From Qipengyuania xiapuensis (GTDB lineage Bacteria > Pseudomonadota > Alphaproteobacteria > Sphingomonadales > Sphingomonadaceae): a stretch of DNA of 64,000 bases. Position numbers and translations under genes: made by a program. Below are positions 47,972 to 56,810 of this stretch, piece after piece. The notes below the pieces were generated by a model. That model ran no database searches. It was not told the origin of the DNA and saw nothing but the letters and a program-made list of their open reading frames with translations. The stretch is taken from contig NZ_JAIGNL010000001.1 in assembly GCF_019711395.1 (NCBI RefSeq), positions 1,116,001-1,180,000 of the forward strand, written 5' to 3'. The first letter of the stretch is position 1; every line of letters begins with the position of its first letter.

Positions 47972-50091
47972 ACGCCCATGCAACCCTGGCGCCCGGGGAG
48001 GCACATGCGGAGCATGACACGCGCTTCACCGTGCCCGGGATCCGCTGCGCGGGCTGCATCGCCAAGATCGAGCGCGGCCTGTCGCAGCTCGAGGGTGTCG
48101 AAGCTGCGCGGGTGAATTTCTCTGCCAAGCGCGTCGCTGTCAGGCACGACGAGCGTTGGGACGAGGATAGCCTGATCCTTGAATTGGCGGGTCTGGGTTT
48201 CGAGGCGCAGCCAGCCGCCGAAAACCCGCTGGCGCAGGACGACAAGGAAACGCGCCGCCTGCTTCGCGCGCTGGCTGTCGCGGGCTTCGGCATGATGAAT
48301 ATCATGCTGTTGTCGGTCAGCGTCTGGTCCGGCGCGGGCGGGGTCACGCGCGAGCTGTTCCACTGGCTCTCGGCGCTGATCGCCTTGCCCGTCGTCGCCT
48401 ATTCGGGCCGCCCCTTCTTTTCCAGTGCGCTCATGGCGCTGCGTCACGGGCGTACGAACATGGACGTGCCGATTTCCATCGGCGTCCTGCTCGCGACGAT
48501 CATGTCTTTCCACGAGACCGTGGTCGGCGGCGAGCACGCCTATTTCGACGGCGCGGTCATGCTGCTGTTCTTCCTGCTCACCGGACGGGCGCTCGACGCC
48601 ACGATGCGCGGACGGACGCGCGCCGGGATCGGCGCCCTCCTGTCGCGGATGGGCAAGTACGCCACCGTGGTCCAGGCCGATGGCAGCACTTCGCGGCTCG
48701 AGGCCAAGGAACTGGCCGCGGGGATGACCATGCTGGTGCCCTCGGGCGAAGCACTGGCGGCGGACGGGCGCATCCTCGAGGGGCAAGGCCGGATCGACAA
48801 CTCCATGCTGACCGGCGAGAGCATGTCGGTTGCCGTGAGTGTGGGCGACACCGTCCATGCCGGGGCGATCCTCATCGACGGACCGCTGGTGGTCGAGGTC
48901 ACGGCTGCGAATGACGATACGGTTCTCGCCGAAATCGCGCGGCTCATGGACGAGGCGGGGCAATCGCGCAGCCGCTACGTCCGTATTGCCGATCGTGCCT
49001 CGCGTTTCTACGCGCCGGCTGTCCACACGCTGGCGCTGCTGGCATTTGCCGGATGGATGCTGGCCGGAGCAGGCTGGCACCAGTCGATGATCATCGCGAT
49101 CGCCGTGCTCATCATCACCTGTCCCTGCGCACTTGGCCTTGCGGTTCCTGCAGCGCAGGTCGTTGCCTCGGGCGCGCTGTCCCGCGCGGGCGTGCTGGTC
49201 AAGGACGGTAGCGCGCTCGAACGGCTGGCCGAGGTCGATATCGCGCTGTTCGACAAGACCGGTACGCTGACGCTCGGCGAACCCGTTCCCGATGTCTCGG
49301 CGCTCGACGTCACGGCGCAGCAGGTTGCGCTCGGCCTTGCGCAGGCAAGCGCGCATCCGCTCAGCCGGGGCCTTGCTGCAAAGCTGCGCGAGAACGGCGT
49401 GATCGCCGCCGAGATCACCGAGATCGACGAAAGCGCAGGCGTCGGCATCCGTGGAAATTGGCAGGGAACGGAAGTGCGCCTTCATCGCGGCAGCGAGAAG
49501 ACAGAGGCTCCCGGTACCGAGCTGCGCATCGGGGATCGCCGCTACGCCATCGGGTTTGCCGACGAATTGCGCGCCGATGCGAAAACGGCGCTGGCCACGC
49601 TTTCCGAGCTTGGCATTTCTTCGAGGATCCTGTCGGGCGATACGAAGGGCGCGGTCGAGAAGGTCGCTTCCCAGCTCCGGATCGAGGGCTTCGGCGGGGT
49701 AAGGCCCGAAGACAAGCTCGCCATGCTTGAGGAACTCAAGGCGAGGGGACACAAGCCGTTGATGGTGGGCGACGGGCTCAATGACGGGCCCGCACTGGCC
49801 GCCGCTCATGCCTCAATTGCACCCGGGACGGCCAGCGACATCAGCCAGCAGGCCGCCGATGCCGTTTTTCTTGGAAAGACACTCGCGCCGGTTGCGACAG
49901 CCGTCAGGGCCTCGCGCCGTACAATGGCGATCGTTCGCCAGAATTTCGCATTCGCGATTATTTACAACGTTCTGGCCGTTCCGCTCGCGCTCGCAGGGAT
50001 GGTGACGCCGCTGATCGCTGCCATTTGCATGTCGCTGAGCTCGCTGATCGTCGTCGCCAATTCGCTCCGGCTGGCGAGGGCGGCACGATGA
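47968..50091 (+). CDS. ccoI: Copper-translocating P-type ATPase for cbb3 assembly (CcoI/FixI)
   Basis: A 707-residue P1B-type ATPase. An N-terminal heavy-metal domain has GIRCAGC (about residues 28-33). The membrane metal-binding motif is ITCPCALGLAVPAAQ (about 385-400), the phosphorylation motif is FDKTGTLTLGE and the hinge is VGDGLNDGPAL. It pumps Cu(I) across the membrane for the CuB centre of CcoN. The start is GTG 47968, overlapping fixH. Confidence 0.94.
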   Translation: MNAHATLAPGEAHAEHDTRFTVPGIRCAGCIAKIERGLSQLEGVEAARVNFSAKRVAVRHDERWDEDSLILELAGLGFEAQPAAENPLAQDDKETRRLLRALAVAGFGMMNIMLLSVSVWSGAGGVTRELFHWLSALIALPVVAYSGRPFFSSALMALRHGRTNMDVPISIGVLLATIMSFHETVVGGEHAYFDGAVMLLFFLLTGRALDATMRGRTRAGIGALLSRMGKYATVVQADGSTSRLEAKELAAGMTMLVPSGEALAADGRILEGQGRIDNSMLTGESMSVAVSVGDTVHAGAILIDGPLVVEVTAANDDTVLAEIARLMDEAGQSRSRYVRIADRASRFYAPAVHTLALLAFAGWMLAGAGWHQSMIIAIAVLIITCPCALGLAVPAAQVVASGALSRAGVLVKDGSALERLAEVDIALFDKTGTLTLGEPVPDVSALDVTAQQVALGLAQASAHPLSRGLAAKLRENGVIAAEITEIDESAGVGIRGNWQGTEVRLHRGSEKTEAPGTELRIGDRRYAIGFADELRADAKTALATLSELGISSRILSGDTKGAVEKVASQLRIEGFGGVRPEDKLAMLEELKARGHKPLMVGDGLNDGPALAAAHASIAPGTASDISQQAADAVFLGKTLAPVATAVRASRRTMAIVRQNFAFAIIYNVLAVPLALAGMVTPLIAAICMSLSSLIVVANSLRLARAAR

Positions 50092-50234
50092 GCGGTCTTG
50101 CGATCCTTATCCCCGTCGCGCTCGGGATGGGCGCACTGGGTCTCGCCGTGTTCTTCTGGGCGATGAAGCATGAACAGTTCGACGATCTCGACGGTGCTGC
50201 GCAGCGCATCTTGATCGACGAAGAAGAGGAGTAG
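50088..50234 (+). CDS. ccoS: cbb3-type cytochrome oxidase assembly protein CcoS
   Basis: A 48-residue single-helix protein (about residues 4-24) ending in the acidic tail DEEEE. The motif FFWAMKHEQFDDLDGAAQRIL is typical of CcoS, required for insertion of the heme and copper cofactors. It overlaps ccoI by four bases. Confidence 0.92.
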   Translation: MSGLAILIPVALGMGALGLAVFFWAMKHEQFDDLDGAAQRILIDEEEE

Positions 50235-50239
50235 GGGCT

Positions 50240-50455
50240 TTGAATTCCCTGCTTCTCGCTGTTTCGGCTCTCATTCCCGCGATGATCGGACCGCTCCCTG
50301 CCGAGGAGCGCACTCTCACGGTCACGCTTTGCGGTAGCGGAAAGGTGATCGAGATCGATCTCGGCGACCCCGCCCCGGATGATGGCGAGGGCGCCTGCCA
50401 TCAATCAGGGTGCCACGCCGGATGTTCGCGCAAGAAGATTGATCGAGGTCAATGA
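50240..50455 (+). CDS. Small secreted Cys/His-rich protein in the cbb3 assembly operon
   Basis: A 71-residue protein translated from TTG 50240, only five bases after ccoS. It has a signal-peptide-like N-terminus (MNSLLLAVSALIPAMIG), a short beta-rich middle (RTLTVTLCGSGKVIEIDLG), and a Cys/His cluster ACHQSGCHAGCSRKK near the C-terminus (four cysteines with the earlier LCGS). This pattern suggests binding of copper, heme or iron. I do not recognise a named family. It carries the hemN FNR box in its last codons, just before its stop. Confidence 0.65.
   Translation: MNSLLLAVSALIPAMIGPLPAEERTLTVTLCGSGKVIEIDLGDPAPDDGEGACHQSGCHAGCSRKKIDRGQ
50439..50452. promoter_or_regulatory. FNR/FixK box upstream of hemN, inside the preceding gene
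   Basis: TTGATCGAGGTCAA matches TTGAT-N4-ATCAA with one mismatch. Its centre is 41.5 nt before the hemN ATG at 50487. It overlaps the last codons of the small Cys/His gene. Confidence 0.78.
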
Positions 50456-50486
50456 AGCTTTGAACGCCATCCTCCAGCAGGATGGC

Positions 50487-51797
50487 ATGTGGACCCATTA
50501 CCCCGACCTGCTCGCCAAGCCCGTTCCCCGCTACACCAGCTATCCGACGGCTGCCGAATTCGGCCCGCTGGAGCCGGCCAGATACTGCGAGGCGATCGAG
50601 GGGGCGAGCGGCGATATCTCGCTCTACCTGCACATCCCGTTCTGCGAGAAGATCTGCTTCTATTGCGGCTGCAATACCGGCGCTGCAGGCAGGCGGCACC
50701 GGCTGGAATCCTACCTGACGGCACTTCACGCCGAGATAGAGACGGTTGCCGAACTGCTCCCCGAAGATGCCCGGGTGAGCAGGGTGTCGTTCGGAGGCGG
50801 CAGTCCGAATGCCATCCTGCCGCAGGAGTTCCTCGACCTTGTCGAGGCGCTGCACCGCAATTTTACGTTGTCCGATACTGTGTGGTCGACCGAGCTCGAC
50901 CCCCGCTCGATGTCGGCGGAGTGGGGCGAAGCGATTGGTGCGGCCGGAATTACTCGCGCCAGCCTCGGCGTTCAGACCTTTGCCGCGCATTGCCAGCAGG
51001 CGATTGGCCGGGTCCAGGAGGACAGCCTGATCTGTCGCACGATCGACTGGCTGCGCGATGCTGGCGTTACGTCGCTCAATTTCGACCTGATGTACGGACT
51101 CCCTCACCAGTCGGCGCAGGACCTGTCGGACAGCCTCGAATATGCCAGCATTCTCGGTGCCGACCGCATCGCGCTGTTCGGCTATGCCCACGTCCCGCAT
51201 ATCGTGCCGCGGCAGCGGATGATCGACGAAAAAGCGCTCTCCAGCGTTGAGGAGCGTTTCACCATGGCCGCAAGTGGACATGACCTGCTCGTGGAGAAGG
51301 GCTATGTTCCCGTCGGGTTCGACCACTTCGCGAAACCACGCGACCCGATGGCCATCGCAGTTGCCGGAGGCACGCTGCGGCGCAACTTCCAGGGCTTTAC
51401 CGACGATGGGGCGGATTCGCTGATCGGGCTGGGCAGCTCGGCGATCAGCAGCTTCCCGCAATTGCTCGCGCAGAATGAGAAGAACAGCGGCCGTTACCGC
51501 ATGCTCGCATCGCTGGATCGCCTGACCACGACGCGCGGGATCGTGCGCAGCGCCGACGACCGGATGAGGGGCGAGATCATCGAGCACCTGCTGTGCCGCG
51601 GCGAAGCGGAGCTCACCCCCTGCATCCTTGCCGGCATCAGGACCCGCCTGGACCCATTCGTGGATCGCGGACTGGCGCGGCTCGAAGGTCTCACACTCAC
51701 ACTGCTCCCCGAAGGCAGACCCTACGCACGCACGCTTGCAGCGACCATCGACGCCTATCGCGAGGACAGCTTCCGCAAGTTCAGCACCGCAATCTGA
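50487..51797 (+). CDS. hemN: Oxygen-independent coproporphyrinogen III oxidase
   Basis: A 436-residue radical-SAM enzyme making protoporphyrinogen IX without oxygen. The cluster motif is CEKICFYCGC (CxxxCxxCxC), the HemN form, near residues 52-61. PRYTSYPTAAEF near the N-terminus and FGGGSPN near 100 are also diagnostic. ATG 50487 is chosen because the protein then begins MWTHYPDLLAKPVPRYTSYP, as expected; AGGA lies four bases upstream. It supplies heme for the cbb3 oxidase under low oxygen. Confidence 0.94.
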   Translation: MWTHYPDLLAKPVPRYTSYPTAAEFGPLEPARYCEAIEGASGDISLYLHIPFCEKICFYCGCNTGAAGRRHRLESYLTALHAEIETVAELLPEDARVSRVSFGGGSPNAILPQEFLDLVEALHRNFTLSDTVWSTELDPRSMSAEWGEAIGAAGITRASLGVQTFAAHCQQAIGRVQEDSLICRTIDWLRDAGVTSLNFDLMYGLPHQSAQDLSDSLEYASILGADRIALFGYAHVPHIVPRQRMIDEKALSSVEERFTMAASGHDLLVEKGYVPVGFDHFAKPRDPMAIAVAGGTLRRNFQGFTDDGADSLIGLGSSAISSFPQLLAQNEKNSGRYRMLASLDRLTTTRGIVRSADDRMRGEIIEHLLCRGEAELTPCILAGIRTRLDPFVDRGLARLEGLTLTLLPEGRPYARTLAATIDAYREDSFRKFSTAI

Positions 51798-51873
51798 GCC
51801 CCGCTGCAATCGCGCCTTGCCCGATAGCGCAAGCCACTGCAGGGTGCCGCTCCCGCTGATTGCGGGAACGGGC

Positions 51874-51894
51874 ATGACGGAATTTTGCCGTCAT
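51874..51894. promoter_or_regulatory. Palindrome upstream of the acyl-CoA dehydrogenase gene
   Basis: ATGACGG (51874-51880) and CCGTCAT (51888-51894) are perfect inverted 7-mers around a 7-nt AT-rich centre, 15 nt before the ATG at 51909. A smaller hairpin TCCCGC/GCGGGA (51851-51867) precedes it and may terminate hemN. The palindrome resembles a TetR-family operator in size. Confidence 0.5.
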
Positions 51895-51908
51895 GAGGCG
51901 GAGAGAGA

Positions 51909-53546
51909 ATGACACGCGAACTTCTTGGCAGGATCGGCGACGAGCTTGAGCGTGCTGTGGCGACACTGGCTGCACGCTGCGCCCGCGATGGCCGGATCGA
52001 TCCGGCGCTTGCCGACGAGCACCAGCTGGCGAGCTATGAGGTCGCAGTCGTCCATGCCGACCTGCTCGCCGCGCAAAGCTGCCTTGCAGGTCAGGAGCGG
52101 ATGAGCGAGCTCGACCGGGACCTGGCAACCGCCTTCGTCGCCGAGAGTGTCGTCACCTCGCTCGGCCGCCTGGAGGAAATCCACGCCGGTCTTGGTATCG
52201 ATACGGGCGAGCTGCTTGCCATTCGCGCGAGCGATGATTTCGCCGAACTGCGCAGCAGGGGCGCATCTCCTGCCTTCCTTTCCGATCTCGGTGAAAGGGT
52301 GGTCGAACACGATGGCGAACTGGGCGCGGTCGAACTCGACGAGATGGCGGCAATGGCAGCCGAGGGCTTCTCTCGCTTCGCGAGGGACGTGGTTGCGCCG
52401 CTTGCCGAGGACATTCACCGCAAGGACCTGACCGTTCCGGAAAGCCTGCTCCAGCCGATGCGCGAGATGGGTGTTTTCGGCCTGTCCATCCCTGAAGCTT
52501 ATGGCGGGAGCGCTGGCGAGCGCGAGAACACGCCCTTGATGATCGCTGTGACCGAGGCCCTGTCCGAAGCCTCGCTTGCGGCTGCGGGCAGCCTGATCAC
52601 GCGGCCTGAAATTCTCGCGCGGGCACTGCTGGCAGGCGGCACCGAAGAGCAGAAGCGGGAGTGGCTGCCCCGAATTGCCGCGGGCGATCCGCTATGCGCG
52701 ATCTCGATCACCGAGCCCGACTACGGCTCCGATGTCGCTTCGCTAGCCCTGAAGGGCACAAGAACCCAAGGCGGCTGGCTGCTCAACGGGGCCAAGACTT
52801 GGTGCACCTTTGCCGGCAAGGCAGGCCTGCTCATGGTCGTCACTCGCACCGATCTTGACCGGTCCAAGGGGCACAGGGGGCTGAGCGTCCTTCTTGTCGA
52901 GAAACCGAGCGTCGAGGGACACGAATTCCTCGTCGAACAGGATGGCGGCGGGACGCTGAAGGGTAAGGCGATCCCGACCATCGGCTATCGCGGCATGCAC
53001 AGTTTCGACCTCGCCTTCGAGGATTTCTTCGTGCCCGACGCCAATGTGATCGGCGGCGAAGAGGGGCTTGGGCGCGGTTTCTACCTTACGATGGCGGGCA
53101 TGACCGGCGGACGCATCCAGACCGCCGGCCGCGCGCTCGGCCTGATGCGCGCCAGCCTGAAGGCCGCGATCGCCTATGCGCGTGAACGCAAGGTCTTCGG
53201 CCAGCCGCTTGCCGAATACCAGCTGACACGGGTCAAAATTGCAAAGATGGCGGCGCGCTATGTCGCCTGCCGCCAGCTCGCATTCGATGTCGGCAGGAGG
53301 CTCGACGAGGGCGGGGGCAGCGGCGAGGCAAGCGTCGCCAAGCTGATATCCTGCCGGTCAGCCGAAACGGTATCGCGTGAAGCGCTGCAGATCCATGGCG
53401 GCATGGGCTACGCCGAGGAAATGCCGGTGAGCCGGTACTGGATCGACGCCCGCGTGCTTTCGATATTCGAAGGCGCAGAAGAGACGCTAGCCCTCAAGGT
53501 CATTGCGCGCGGCCTGATCGATGCCGCGCTGAAACAAGACGCTTAG
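51909..53546 (+). CDS. Acyl-CoA dehydrogenase family protein with N-terminal extension
   Basis: A 545-residue flavoprotein. The first 140 residues (MTRELLGRIGDELERAVATLAAR onward) are alpha-helical and not part of the standard fold. The ACAD domain follows from about residue 150. FAD-site segments CAISITEPDYGSDVASLALK (about 262-281) and ALQIHGGMGYAEE are present, with the catalytic Glu in IFEGAEETL near 524. Such extended ACADs are found in actinobacteria and sphingomonads; the substrate is unknown. It converges on the next ACAD gene with a four-base overlap. Confidence 0.87.
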   Translation: MTRELLGRIGDELERAVATLAARCARDGRIDPALADEHQLASYEVAVVHADLLAAQSCLAGQERMSELDRDLATAFVAESVVTSLGRLEEIHAGLGIDTGELLAIRASDDFAELRSRGASPAFLSDLGERVVEHDGELGAVELDEMAAMAAEGFSRFARDVVAPLAEDIHRKDLTVPESLLQPMREMGVFGLSIPEAYGGSAGERENTPLMIAVTEALSEASLAAAGSLITRPEILARALLAGGTEEQKREWLPRIAAGDPLCAISITEPDYGSDVASLALKGTRTQGGWLLNGAKTWCTFAGKAGLLMVVTRTDLDRSKGHRGLSVLLVEKPSVEGHEFLVEQDGGGTLKGKAIPTIGYRGMHSFDLAFEDFFVPDANVIGGEEGLGRGFYLTMAGMTGGRIQTAGRALGLMRASLKAAIAYARERKVFGQPLAEYQLTRVKIAKMAARYVACRQLAFDVGRRLDEGGGSGEASVAKLISCRSAETVSREALQIHGGMGYAEEMPVSRYWIDARVLSIFEGAEETLALKVIARGLIDAALKQDA

Positions 53547-54829
53547 CCGAACTTGCCCCGACGCGGGCCGAGATAGCCGAACAGGTATGCGCCGACCTTG
53601 CGCATCTGGATTTCCTCCGCGCCCTCGGTGATCCGGTAGCGGCGGTGGTGGCGGTAGATGTGCTCGAAGGGCTTGTGGCGCGAATAGCCGATACCGCCAT
53701 GTACCTGCATAGCGCGGTCGGCGGCCTGGCAGACGAGCCGGTTCGCCCAGTAATTGCACATGGAAACCTTGTCGGAAATCGTTTTCTCGATCTCCTCGTG
53801 CGGCATGTTGTCCATTTCCCAGGCGGTCTTGTAGATCAGCAGGCGCAGCATCTCGCACTGGGTGGCGAGCTCCACCAGGGGGAACTGGATCGCCTGATTG
53901 CGCGCAAGCTCCTCGCCGAAGGGCTTGCGCTCACGGGCATAGCGCACGCTTTCCTCCACGCAGTACTGAGCCGCGCCCAGCGAGCTTGCGGCCTGCCGGA
54001 TACGGTTCTGGTGGACGAAGCTCTGCGCGAGAGCGAGGCCGAGGCCTTCGCGGCCCAGCATAGCGCTCTCCGGCACCCAGACATCCTTCACTGACAGGCG
54101 GGGATGATCGGTGGGCATGTTGAAGGTCCACATCCACTCTTCGATCTCCAGCCCCTCGGTCGGGTTGGGGACGAGCAGGCAGGTGATCCCGCGCGCATCG
54201 CCCGCCTCGCCTGACGTTCGGCAGAACATCGCGCAGTGGGTGGCGACATGCATGCCGGTGATCCACATCTTCTCGCCATTGATCAGCCAGCCGTCGACAC
54301 CGTCGCGTGTCTCGCGAACGGCAGTCGTCTCCATGTGGGTCGCATCGGAGCCGTGGTTCGCTTCGGTCAGGCCGAAGGCGACGCGGCGCGTTCCCTCGAA
54401 CCCGCCGAGGATGAATTCCTGCTTCTGCTCCTCGGTACCCCACTGTTCGAACATGGCGACGAAGGGGAAGTTGCCGACGATTGAATGCTCGTTCTGTAGA
54501 TCGTTGTGGAGGCCAAGCCCGCGCTGCGCGAAACGGTCGCGGATGACTGCCATCCAGAGGTTCGAGCCATCCTTGCCACCATACTTCTTCGGTGCGGAGA
54601 AGCGCCAGTGGCCGGCCTCGTCCGCTACCTTGCGGGCCTGCCGCAGCAGGTCTTCCCACTCGTGATTGGGCAGGCCCTCGCGCTCCCAGTCGGTCCGGGC
54701 GTTCTCGCGGCGGTGGTCGAAGAAGCGGATATTGTCGTCCTTGGCGACAAGCGGCTCGATCTCTGCCTCGATGAAGCGTTCGAGTTCGGCGTAGTAGTCT
54801 TCGAGATCCTGCGGGACGGTGAAATCCAT
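53543..54829 (-). CDS. Acyl-CoA dehydrogenase (ACAD11-like)
   Basis: A 428-residue acyl-CoA dehydrogenase. FGLTEANHGSDATHM (about residues 136-150) is the substrate/FAD segment. GGIGYSRHKPFEHIYRHHR and TEGAEEIQ, with the catalytic Glu, lie near 370-400. The long His-rich HIYRHHRRYRITEG segment is typical of the ACAD10/11 branch. The start is ATG 54829, with GGAGA upstream. It shares one base with the stop of the preceding kinase gene (TGATG), so the two are translated together. Confidence 0.9.
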   Translation of the reverse strand: MDFTVPQDLEDYYAELERFIEAEIEPLVAKDDNIRFFDHRRENARTDWEREGLPNHEWEDLLRQARKVADEAGHWRFSAPKKYGGKDGSNLWMAVIRDRFAQRGLGLHNDLQNEHSIVGNFPFVAMFEQWGTEEQKQEFILGGFEGTRRVAFGLTEANHGSDATHMETTAVRETRDGVDGWLINGEKMWITGMHVATHCAMFCRTSGEAGDARGITCLLVPNPTEGLEIEEWMWTFNMPTDHPRLSVKDVWVPESAMLGREGLGLALAQSFVHQNRIRQAASSLGAAQYCVEESVRYARERKPFGEELARNQAIQFPLVELATQCEMLRLLIYKTAWEMDNMPHEEIEKTISDKVSMCNYWANRLVCQAADRAMQVHGGIGYSRHKPFEHIYRHHRRYRITEGAEEIQMRKVGAYLFGYLGPRRGKFG

Positions 54830-56193
54830 CAATTGTCTCCGAGCCATTTGGAGCGAGCGACCGCTAACGAGGGGTATTTGGGCACATCGGCTTCGACCTT
54901 GTCGAGTGCTGCCAGACGCATTTCATTGAGCAGGTCGCCGCTTTCGAGCGTGACATTTCCGGCGAAGATTTCATCGCACAATTCGCGGTCGACGACAGCG
55001 AGGCGACCCCAGTCGTCCCCGCGGGCGATCATTCCCAGTGCATTGCGGGCGACCGCAAGCTGGAACCTGTCATGGCCCGACACCTTGTCCTTTATCTGCG
55101 CCAGCCATTCGGAAACCGCGGTGGCAATCTCGCCCGGTGTGGCCTCGCCCTTGTCGACGTGTCGGTAGACGAGTTCGGCATTGATATTCTCTAGCCTGCT
55201 CGAGCGTAATTCTTCGGGCACGTCTTCTTCGAGCAGCAGCAACAGGTCCAGCTCCTGCTCGCTTGTCCGCCGCGAGATCACGACCCGTTCCAGCATGCGA
55301 TCATCGCCGCCGCGCCACATCTGCGCATTCCTGAGGCAGCCCAGCGCCCACCAGACTGTGCGGTAGATGGTCCAGAAGCGGAAGCGCGCCGGATTCACCT
55401 TGCCGCCGCCATTTTCCTCGTAGGCTGCGAAATAGTCGTCGAGAGAGCCGAAACCGAGGGCAGGGCGCTTATAGGCCCCGAAACGCCAGACGGGCATGCA
55501 GCCGAAGGCGAGGTCCTCGTGCGGGTCGCCGAAATGGGCGAGCTCCCAATCGAGCACGCCGGTAAGGTGGCTGTCCTCGCACAAGATATTGCCGAGCCGA
55601 TAGTCGCCATGATTGAGCACAGGCTCGACCGGATCGGGCAGGTTGTCCATCAACCAGCGCAGGCCGAGCGCGATGATTGGCCGGTCGCCGCCAGCATCCT
55701 CGAACTGCTCGCGCAACTTTCCGACCCCTTCGGCATAATCGAGTGTCGGAATGTCGGAAGGGAGGTCGGACGGGGCGATCCGGTGGATCAGCGCGAGGTC
55801 TCGTGCTGCCTCGCGCAGCAATTGCGCGGGATCGTCCATGGCGAGGATTGCTCGCGGATCGGGCGTGCCAGGCAGGGCGCGCATGATGAAGCCGCTGCCG
55901 ATCCCGTCTGCGGGTTCAAGCTCCGCGATCACTTCGGGTGCGGTGACGCCCTGCTCGCTGGCCGCACGGATGATCGCGGCCTCGGTATCGTGCCCGTATG
56001 GACGCTCTTCCATGAAGGCCGAGCTTGGCGCACGGCGCAGAACGAAGTCCTCACCACCCGAAACGAACCGCCAGCTTTCCATGGTGGCGCCGCCGGTCAG
56101 CCGCCGCAGCGCATCGGGCGTTGGCAGGCCGGCGCGCGCGAGCGCCTTGGCCAGACCGTCTTTCAGCAGGCTGTCGCCCTCGCTCTCTCCCAT
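54829..56193 (-). CDS. Phosphotransferase (APH) family protein
   Basis: A 454-residue protein with an aminoglycoside-phosphotransferase-like kinase fold. The catalytic loop is VLNHGDYRLGNIL (about residues 205-217) and the metal-binding VLDWELAHFGDPHEDLAF follows near 226-243. A helical C-terminal domain (about 310-454) is extra. APH-type proteins next to ACADs are known as kinases acting on 4-hydroxyacyl-CoA in mammalian ACAD10/11 and Pseudomonas LvaA; the coupled ACAD gene fits that. Antibiotic resistance is unlikely. Start ATG 56193; upstream in-frame extension is not supported. Confidence 0.87.
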   Translation of the reverse strand: MGESEGDSLLKDGLAKALARAGLPTPDALRRLTGGATMESWRFVSGGEDFVLRRAPSSAFMEERPYGHDTEAAIIRAASEQGVTAPEVIAELEPADGIGSGFIMRALPGTPDPRAILAMDDPAQLLREAARDLALIHRIAPSDLPSDIPTLDYAEGVGKLREQFEDAGGDRPIIALGLRWLMDNLPDPVEPVLNHGDYRLGNILCEDSHLTGVLDWELAHFGDPHEDLAFGCMPVWRFGAYKRPALGFGSLDDYFAAYEENGGGKVNPARFRFWTIYRTVWWALGCLRNAQMWRGGDDRMLERVVISRRTSEQELDLLLLLEEDVPEELRSSRLENINAELVYRHVDKGEATPGEIATAVSEWLAQIKDKVSGHDRFQLAVARNALGMIARGDDWGRLAVVDRELCDEIFAGNVTLESGDLLNEMRLAALDKVEADVPKYPSLAVARSKWLGDN

Positions 56194-56810
56194 GCGGTCA
56201 CACTGACCTATGCGGGAAACCGGGGCAAGGCCCGAAAATCGAAGGCGCGAAAGTAATTCTCGGCGCCAAGAGACTGCAATACTGCAAGGGTGTCGCCTCC
56301 AATGTGGAGAAGGCGGCCTTGGCAACAATGGGGTAGGGTTAACTTTTGTTGCAGTCCCGGCCTTGCCCGTGCCGACTTTAGGCCGAACTAAATTAGAGAA
56401 TCGGTCGAGTCCGAGTCGCGCCAAAACTGGCTCTGCGATTTGGAAATATCCGACAATTCCGCGTTTTTGTGAACGTTATGAAGATTTCAAACGCGCATTT
56501 CTGAAAAAAATTATCGGTTTCCGGAGGTAAGCGATACCAGTTTCTGTTTTCGTTGCATTTCAAGCAACTGCCCTAGGGAATCCGCCATTTTTGCCGTGTC
56601 CCGGTGCCGCTACCATCATCCTTGAGGAGCGATCCCTACGCCTTTCAGCTTGAGCATCCCGGAAAAACACGTATTCTAAATAACGAAATCGACAACAGCC
56701 GGGGCTCGAGGACGGGACCTCAGATATCAGACGGCGGCGGTTTCTTACAAAAATAAGAAAATCTCTCACTTGGGTTCGCGTACTTCCACTTTTGTACGGG
56801 GTACTCGAAT
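56194..56810 (+). other. Long intergenic region with AT-richer leader
   Basis: No convincing gene is seen in these 617 nt. The GC content drops visibly from about 56340 onward. A perfect inverted repeat, TTTCTTA (56741-56747) and TAAGAAA (56754-56760), lies 51 nt before the LuxR start. An isolated Shine-Dalgarno-like GGAGGT at 56523 has no start codon at suitable distance. The region probably holds the promoter and a long leader of the LuxR gene. Confidence 0.6.

Noticed and set aside
54829..56193. Aminoglycoside resistance gene
   Set aside because: The APH fold is shared by many metabolic kinases; the coupling to an acyl-CoA dehydrogenase and the helical C-terminal domain favour a catabolic kinase.
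56523..56528. GGAGGT as ribosome-binding site of a hidden small gene
   Set aside because: No ATG, GTG or TTG at suitable distance followed by a reasonable open frame.
56210..56530. 106-codon frame in the long intergenic region
   Set aside because: Low-complexity Arg/Ser-rich product without ribosome-binding site or hydrophobic pattern; codon use unlike neighbours.
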